Shown one piece after another: positions 5,426-8,790 of a stretch of 8,790 nt of DNA. Numbering within the stretch: position 1 is the first letter of the stretch; each line of letters opens with the position of its first letter. The stretch is taken from NCBI GenBank assembly GCA_018500045.2, contig JAHBAQ020000005.1, positions 1 through 8,790 on the forward strand, read 5' to 3'. Position numbers and translations under genes: made by a program. The notes beneath the pieces were generated by a model. The model was not told the origin of the DNA, did no database searches, and was given only the letters and a program-made list of their open reading frames with translations. The DNA comes from Candidatus Shapirobacteria bacterium. Its GTDB lineage: Bacteria > Patescibacteriota > Microgenomatia > UBA12405.

Positions 5426-7639
5426 ATGGAGGGGAATAGTTTCTGGTTAATTTATATTCAAGATGACCAGGTATGCGTTTCCTTAATTTCTCAGGAGAAT
5501 AAAACATTTCGGGTTGTTTCTATCGGACCACAAAAGCCTTGGGATTCTTTTAGTAGTGATATTTTAGTCAAATCTATTGATGAATCTCTTTCTGTAGCTT
5601 CACTCAACGCCAATATTACCGAAGATCAGGAGCCAGCACAAGCCGCTTTTGTTGTTCCACCGTTTTGGGTCAGTAATGATGGCAAAATTATGCCGTCAAA
5701 ACTTAAATTCATCAAAGATATTTGTAAAGAACTGTCTCTCACCCCGACTGGTTTTTTAGCTGAAGACGAATCTTTGGTAGAAGAATCAAATAAAACTGAT
5801 GGTTTTCCTGCCAGTTTTATTCTTTTACACCTATCAAAACAGGAATTTTACTTGTCTTTGGTCTATTTAGGTCATATTAAGGAAAGAATTAAAAAAGGTT
5901 TTGATGGGGAATTTACTGGCCAAATTTTGGAATCAGCTATTTTAGAATTAAAAACCGATTCTACCTTACCTCCGCAAATTATTATTTTTGGCGATGCCAC
6001 CCCGGAAACAATTTCTTCTCTAAAAAATTTTCCTTGGGTCGGTAAAAAAAATATCGAAACTTTCCTTCACTTCCCGGATATTAAACTATATTCATCTAAC
6101 GATCTGATTACTACTTTTACTAAAATTATTTCCAATCAAATAAATCCCACCAAAAATCAAATAAACAAAACACCCGATTTAATCGAAGATGACATTGATC
6201 CCAACTTAGAAAAAACTGAAATTAAAGAAAATATTGTTGAAGCTACTGAAATAGTCCCTGATACCAACGAAGTAGAAGAAGAAATTTTAAAAGAAGTTCT
6301 TCCTGAAGATTTAGGTTTTTCTATTCCAAATCAACCCTTACCAATTATCACCGCCGACCAATTACCTCCATCTCTCGATATTTCTCCAGAACCAAATCTT
6401 GATCCATTTCAACCGCCGGTTATTACCCCTCCAATTCTACCTGGCGAATCATTAGAAAAAAAGAAAATTGTTTTTAAATTTCCCCGGCTTAAATTTTCCA
6501 AACTCAAAGTCAATTATAATATTTTCTGGATTATCTTAGCTATTTTACCTTTTTTGGCTATTGCTCCTCTTTTTTTAATTTCTGCCAAAATCACCTTATT
6601 TACCACCCCTTATCAGTTTGATAAATCAGTTCCAATTACCCTAAAAATCGATGCTACTCCAGCCGACATCAGTAAATCTATCATCCCTGTCCAAAAAGAA
6701 ACTATTCAGGTCAATGCTTCAGCTACAGTCGAAACTACCGGTCAAAAAACTGTTGGTGATAAAGCCAAAGGAGAAATTATTATTTTTAATAAACTTGATA
6801 AGACACAAAATATCCCTAAAGGTTCAATATTAACTGATTCTTCGGGTAAAAAATTTGAATTACCCACCGCCGTTTCTGTTAATGCTAGTAGTTCTGATTT
6901 AGAAAAAGGTGTTATTACTTTGGGTCAAACTAAAACTGTAATTTTAGCTAGTGACATTGGTTCCGAATTTAATTTAGCCGCTGATGTCAAATTAACTTTC
7001 AAAGATTTTCCTGAAACCAATATAATTGCTAAAACCGATTCAGCCTTTACCGGCGGTAGTAAACAACAAATTCGAGCTGTTAGTCAAGCTGATAAAACTG
7101 CTGTTCAATCCAAAATCGACGAAGAAATTGCCAAAAATATCGATAATCAGATCAATCAAAAAGTCGGTAATATTTCTGGCGTTATCAAAGGTACAATTCA
7201 AAGCCAAAAAGATAATCTCGAATTAAGTCGAGAGATTGGAGAAGCTGCCGACGAATTAAAAGCCACTGTTAATGCCACCGTCTCTGTTTTTCTTCTTCCT
7301 GACAGTGTAAAAGATCAAATTATCAAACACTTTTTATCGTCAGAATCTGATTTCAATAATATTGAATACCAATCTGGTAACTTCAATTTATCCTTCAATA
7401 TTACCAAAACGGAGTTATCTCAAGCTGTCGGTACTTTAAATTTATCCGGTAAATCACTACCTAAAGTCAATATTCCTCAAATCCAAAAATCTTTAGTCGC
7501 CAAAACCAATAATCAAGCCGGTGATATTATCAAAAAACTCGTTCCCCGAGCTTACAATTTCCATCTCACCAACAGTCTTCCTCTTTTACCTTTTAAGTCG
7601 GATAATATCAATATTGAAATTAAAACTGAAACCCTGTGA
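5426..7639 (+). CDS. Membrane protein: possible actin-like cytoplasmic domain, linker, TM, Baseplate_J-like domain
   Basis: This 737-residue protein has four visible parts. Residues 1-about 235 alternate strand-like and helical segments (FWLIYIQDDQVCVSLI at the start, SFILLHLSKQEFYLSLVYLG at 130-149, PQIIIFGDATPE at 183-194). The order resembles the phosphate-1, phosphate-2 and adenosine regions of FtsA/PilM actin-like folds, but the usual DxG motifs are missing, so nucleotide binding is doubtful. Residues 240-345 are acidic and then Pro-rich, likely disordered. A basic stretch precedes one TM helix (about 365-387). The outside part (388-737) contains a Baseplate_J-like region at about 435-550 (KAKGEIIIFN, DIGSEFNLAAD, AFTGGSKQQIRAVSQADK), then a helical and beta C-terminus. 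Similar proteins are common in CPR genomes and of unknown function; Baseplate_J here need not mean phage. The TGA stop overlaps the sortase GTG. No LPXTG-type sorting signal is seen. Confidence 0.8.
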   Translation: MEGNSFWLIYIQDDQVCVSLISQENKTFRVVSIGPQKPWDSFSSDILVKSIDESLSVASLNANITEDQEPAQAAFVVPPFWVSNDGKIMPSKLKFIKDICKELSLTPTGFLAEDESLVEESNKTDGFPASFILLHLSKQEFYLSLVYLGHIKERIKKGFDGEFTGQILESAILELKTDSTLPPQIIIFGDATPETISSLKNFPWVGKKNIETFLHFPDIKLYSSNDLITTFTKIISNQINPTKNQINKTPDLIEDDIDPNLEKTEIKENIVEATEIVPDTNEVEEEILKEVLPEDLGFSIPNQPLPIITADQLPPSLDISPEPNLDPFQPPVITPPILPGESLEKKKIVFKFPRLKFSKLKVNYNIFWIILAILPFLAIAPLFLISAKITLFTTPYQFDKSVPITLKIDATPADISKSIIPVQKETIQVNASATVETTGQKTVGDKAKGEIIIFNKLDKTQNIPKGSILTDSSGKKFELPTAVSVNASSSDLEKGVITLGQTKTVILASDIGSEFNLAADVKLTFKDFPETNIIAKTDSAFTGGSKQQIRAVSQADKTAVQSKIDEEIAKNIDNQINQKVGNISGVIKGTIQSQKDNLELSREIGEAADELKATVNATVSVFLLPDSVKDQIIKHFLSSESDFNNIEYQSGNFNLSFNITKTELSQAVGTLNLSGKSLPKVNIPQIQKSLVAKTNNQAGDIIKKLVPRAYNFHLTNSLPLLPFKSDNINIEIKTETL

Positions 7640-8346
7640 GTTATATTTATCTAAAAAAAGACACCCCCAAAAAAGGCCTGCCTAAACATAAAAAAATTAT
7701 TATCCTGTTCTTAATTCTTACCGGATCATCCTTTCTTGCATTTGCTGTTTTGCCAATACTAAAATTCCAATTAGAATATTCTGGAAAATTTAAACAAATT
7801 ATCGATCCTAGTGCTCCAAAATTGTCGACCTCAAATATTCTTGGAGACAGCACTGACTATACTCAACTATCCAATTGGTTTGTTAATACTCAAGAGAATC
7901 TACTGCCAGTTACCCAAATCGACACCTCTACTAAATCAACTTATTATCTTTCTATTCCCAAATTAAAAATTAGTGACGCTGTTGTTAAAATTGGGAGTAT
8001 GGATTTAAACAAAAGTTTAATCCAATATCCCCAAACTGCTTTACCCGGACAACTTGGTAATACTGTTATTTTTGGCCATTCAGTTTTACCTCAATTTTTT
8101 AATCCCAAAAATTATCTCACCATCTTTTCTACTCTCTATAAGCTTAATCAAGGTGATGAAGTTTATCTTAAATACGACAAATCAAACTATAAGTACGTCG
8201 TGGAAGAAATGTATGAAGTGCAACCAACCAATATGTCAGTTCTGGAACAACGCTATGATGATAAAACTTTAACTATTATTACTTGTAGTCCCCCTGGCAC
8301 CTATCTTCGTCGTTTGATTATTAAAGCCACCCTATCCACTAATTAG
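7636..8346 (+). CDS. Sortase family transpeptidase (class D/E-like)
   Basis: Sortases cut a C-terminal sorting motif of secreted proteins and join them to an amine acceptor on the cell surface. The 236-residue protein has a basic N-terminus, a TM helix (about 20-41) giving an N-in topology, a spacer, and a sortase barrel from about residue 103 (YYLSIPKLKISDAVV). Catalytic His148 lies in GNTVIFGHS, Cys217 in TLTIITCSPPG, and the Arg is R225 or R226 in YLRRLIIKA. The set is complete, so an active enzyme is likely. The start is GTG 7636, inside the GTGA overlap with the previous stop; this indicates translational coupling and a shared role with that membrane protein. No substrate with a sorting signal is encoded in the window. 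The class assignment is tentative. Confidence 0.92.
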   Translation: MSYIYLKKDTPKKGLPKHKKIIILFLILTGSSFLAFAVLPILKFQLEYSGKFKQIIDPSAPKLSTSNILGDSTDYTQLSNWFVNTQENLLPVTQIDTSTKSTYYLSIPKLKISDAVVKIGSMDLNKSLIQYPQTALPGQLGNTVIFGHSVLPQFFNPKNYLTIFSTLYKLNQGDEVYLKYDKSNYKYVVEEMYEVQPTNMSVLEQRYDDKTLTIITCSPPGTYLRRLIIKATLSTN

Positions 8347-8349
8347 CCT

Positions 8350-8358
8350 TGATATAAT
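8350..8358 (+). promoter_or_regulatory. Extended -10 promoter of ruvX
   Basis: TGATATAAT (TATAAT at 8353-8358) begins 3 bases after the sortase TAG stop and ends 5 bases before ATG 8364. It is identical to the alaS box. No well-spaced -35 is visible; a TTGATT at 8324-8329 would leave a 23-base spacer. Transcription would begin at about the start codon. Confidence 0.68.
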
Positions 8359-8363
8359 ACTTT

Positions 8364-8735
8364 ATGAATGCGATTTCAATTGATTATGGTAACAAACGAA
8401 TCGGTCTGGCTATTTCTATTCAGGGGATAATTCAACCACTTTGTGTTGTTCGAAATGATGACAAATTTTTGGATCAACTAAACAAAGTTATTCTTGATTA
8501 TCAAATCGAAAAAATTTTTGTCGGTATTTCTCAAGGAGAATTTGCCATCCAAACTAAAAAATTTGTCGACAAACTCAAACACGTGATAACATTACCTATT
8601 GAAACTGTAGAGGAAGCTGTGAGTACTATCGAAGCTGACCAAATTTACTTGGCCAACAAAAAGCCAAAAAAAGACTACAAGAAAAACATTGACGCCATTG
8701 CTGCCGCAGTTATTTTAAAACGTGTTATTGGTTAA
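8364..8735 (+). CDS. ruvX: RuvX/YqgF family RNase H-fold nuclease
   Basis: This family has been linked to Holliday junction resolution and to 16S rRNA 5' maturation. The 123-residue protein is a little shorter than the usual 135-150. It begins with the first acidic motif, SIDYGNKRIGLAIS (D7). IEKIFVGIS (48-56) matches the ivvGlP strand. The middle motif, usually DERxST, reads EEAVST (83-88): the Glu is kept as E84, the Asp is replaced by E83 and the Arg by A85. The last acidic residue is D110 in NIDAIAAAVIL, the conserved iDsxAAxxIL block. The catalytic acids D7, E84 and D110 are therefore present. A close -10 box upstream suggests its own leaderless transcript. The family call is firm; activity despite the altered middle motif is likely but unproven. 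Confidence 0.9.
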   Translation: MNAISIDYGNKRIGLAISIQGIIQPLCVVRNDDKFLDQLNKVILDYQIEKIFVGISQGEFAIQTKKFVDKLKHVITLPIETVEEAVSTIEADQIYLANKKPKKDYKKNIDAIAAAVILKRVIG

Positions 8736-8746
8736 ACAAAAAACTT

Positions 8747-8790
8747 ATGATCAAAAACTTAATTGCCCCAATCCAAGCTTGGTTAATATC
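8747..8790 (+). CDS. Start of an unidentified gene (cut by window end)
   Basis: ATG 8747 opens a frame with no stop to the window edge, giving MIKNLIAPIQAWLI, a basic then hydrophobic beginning that could be an N-terminal membrane segment. It lies 11 bases after the ruvX stop on the same strand. With 14 codons visible the product cannot be named, and a chance open frame cannot be excluded. Confidence 0.45.
   Translation, partial: MIKNLIAPIQAWLI

Noticed and set aside
5735..5755. LTPTG resembling a sortase motif in the 737-residue protein
   Set aside because: It lies at about residue 105 in the cytoplasmic part, with no following hydrophobic stretch and basic tail.
6725..7075. Baseplate_J-like region as evidence of a prophage or contractile injection system
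   Set aside because: No sheath, tube, spike, tail or integrase gene is nearby, the protein is membrane-anchored, and the neighbours are housekeeping genes.
7217..7232. Inverted repeat CTCGA-6 bases-TCGAG
   Set aside because: A five-base stem inside coding sequence, with no T run after it; expected by chance.
2258..7639. Possible UGA recoding as in some CPR lineages
   Set aside because: TGA at 2258 and 7637 falls exactly where the RodZ-like and Baseplate_J-like proteins should end, the second overlapping the next start; the standard bacterial code fits.

Overview
The window is an AT-rich bacterial stretch with no gap between genes longer than about 90 bases. It looks like a Candidate Phyla Radiation (Patescibacteria) genome, probably from the Microgenomates side; this is an inference from gene content. 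The supporting signs are a very short AlaRS that stops after its editing domain, a RodZ-like HTH-TM-Ig protein directly behind ftsK, a large membrane protein with a Baseplate_J-like domain of a type common in these genomes, and small membrane proteins of unknown role. TAA, TGA and TAG all end recognisable genes, so there is no sign of the UGA=Gly code of Gracilibacteria/Absconditabacteria. I see no rRNA, tRNA, insertion sequence, CRISPR array or prophage.

Layout. Bases 2-1639 (+) are the 3' part of ftsK; the reading frame is open to the left edge, so the gene starts outside the window. Nine bases later comes a RodZ-like gene (1649-2260). A promoter-like TATACT then precedes a two-gene unit of small membrane proteins, DUF948-like (2286-2549) and YtxH-like with a Cys/His-rich head (2542-2868), overlapping by 8 bases. 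A strong extended -10 leads straight into alaS (2891-4663). A divergent peptide deformylase gene (4666-5337) lies on the minus strand and ends two bases from the alaS stop. An 88-base divergent promoter region separates it from a 737-residue membrane protein (5426-7639), which carries a possible degenerate actin-like domain, an acidic/proline-rich linker, one TM helix and a Baseplate_J-like region. A GTGA overlap couples it to a sortase (7636-8346). A second extended -10 leads into ruvX (8364-8735), and the first 14 codons of another gene start at 8747.

How the genes fit together. ftsK and rodZ concern chromosome segregation, division and cell shape; alaS, def and ruvX are housekeeping genes for translation, N-terminal protein processing and RNA/DNA processing. 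The least understood part is the 5426-8346 unit, a large membrane-anchored protein translationally coupled to a sortase, which suggests a joint envelope or surface role.

The most striking non-coding pattern is that -10 boxes sit only 5-10 bases before several start codons and no gene has a clear upstream Shine-Dalgarno sequence. This points to leaderless or nearly leaderless mRNAs.
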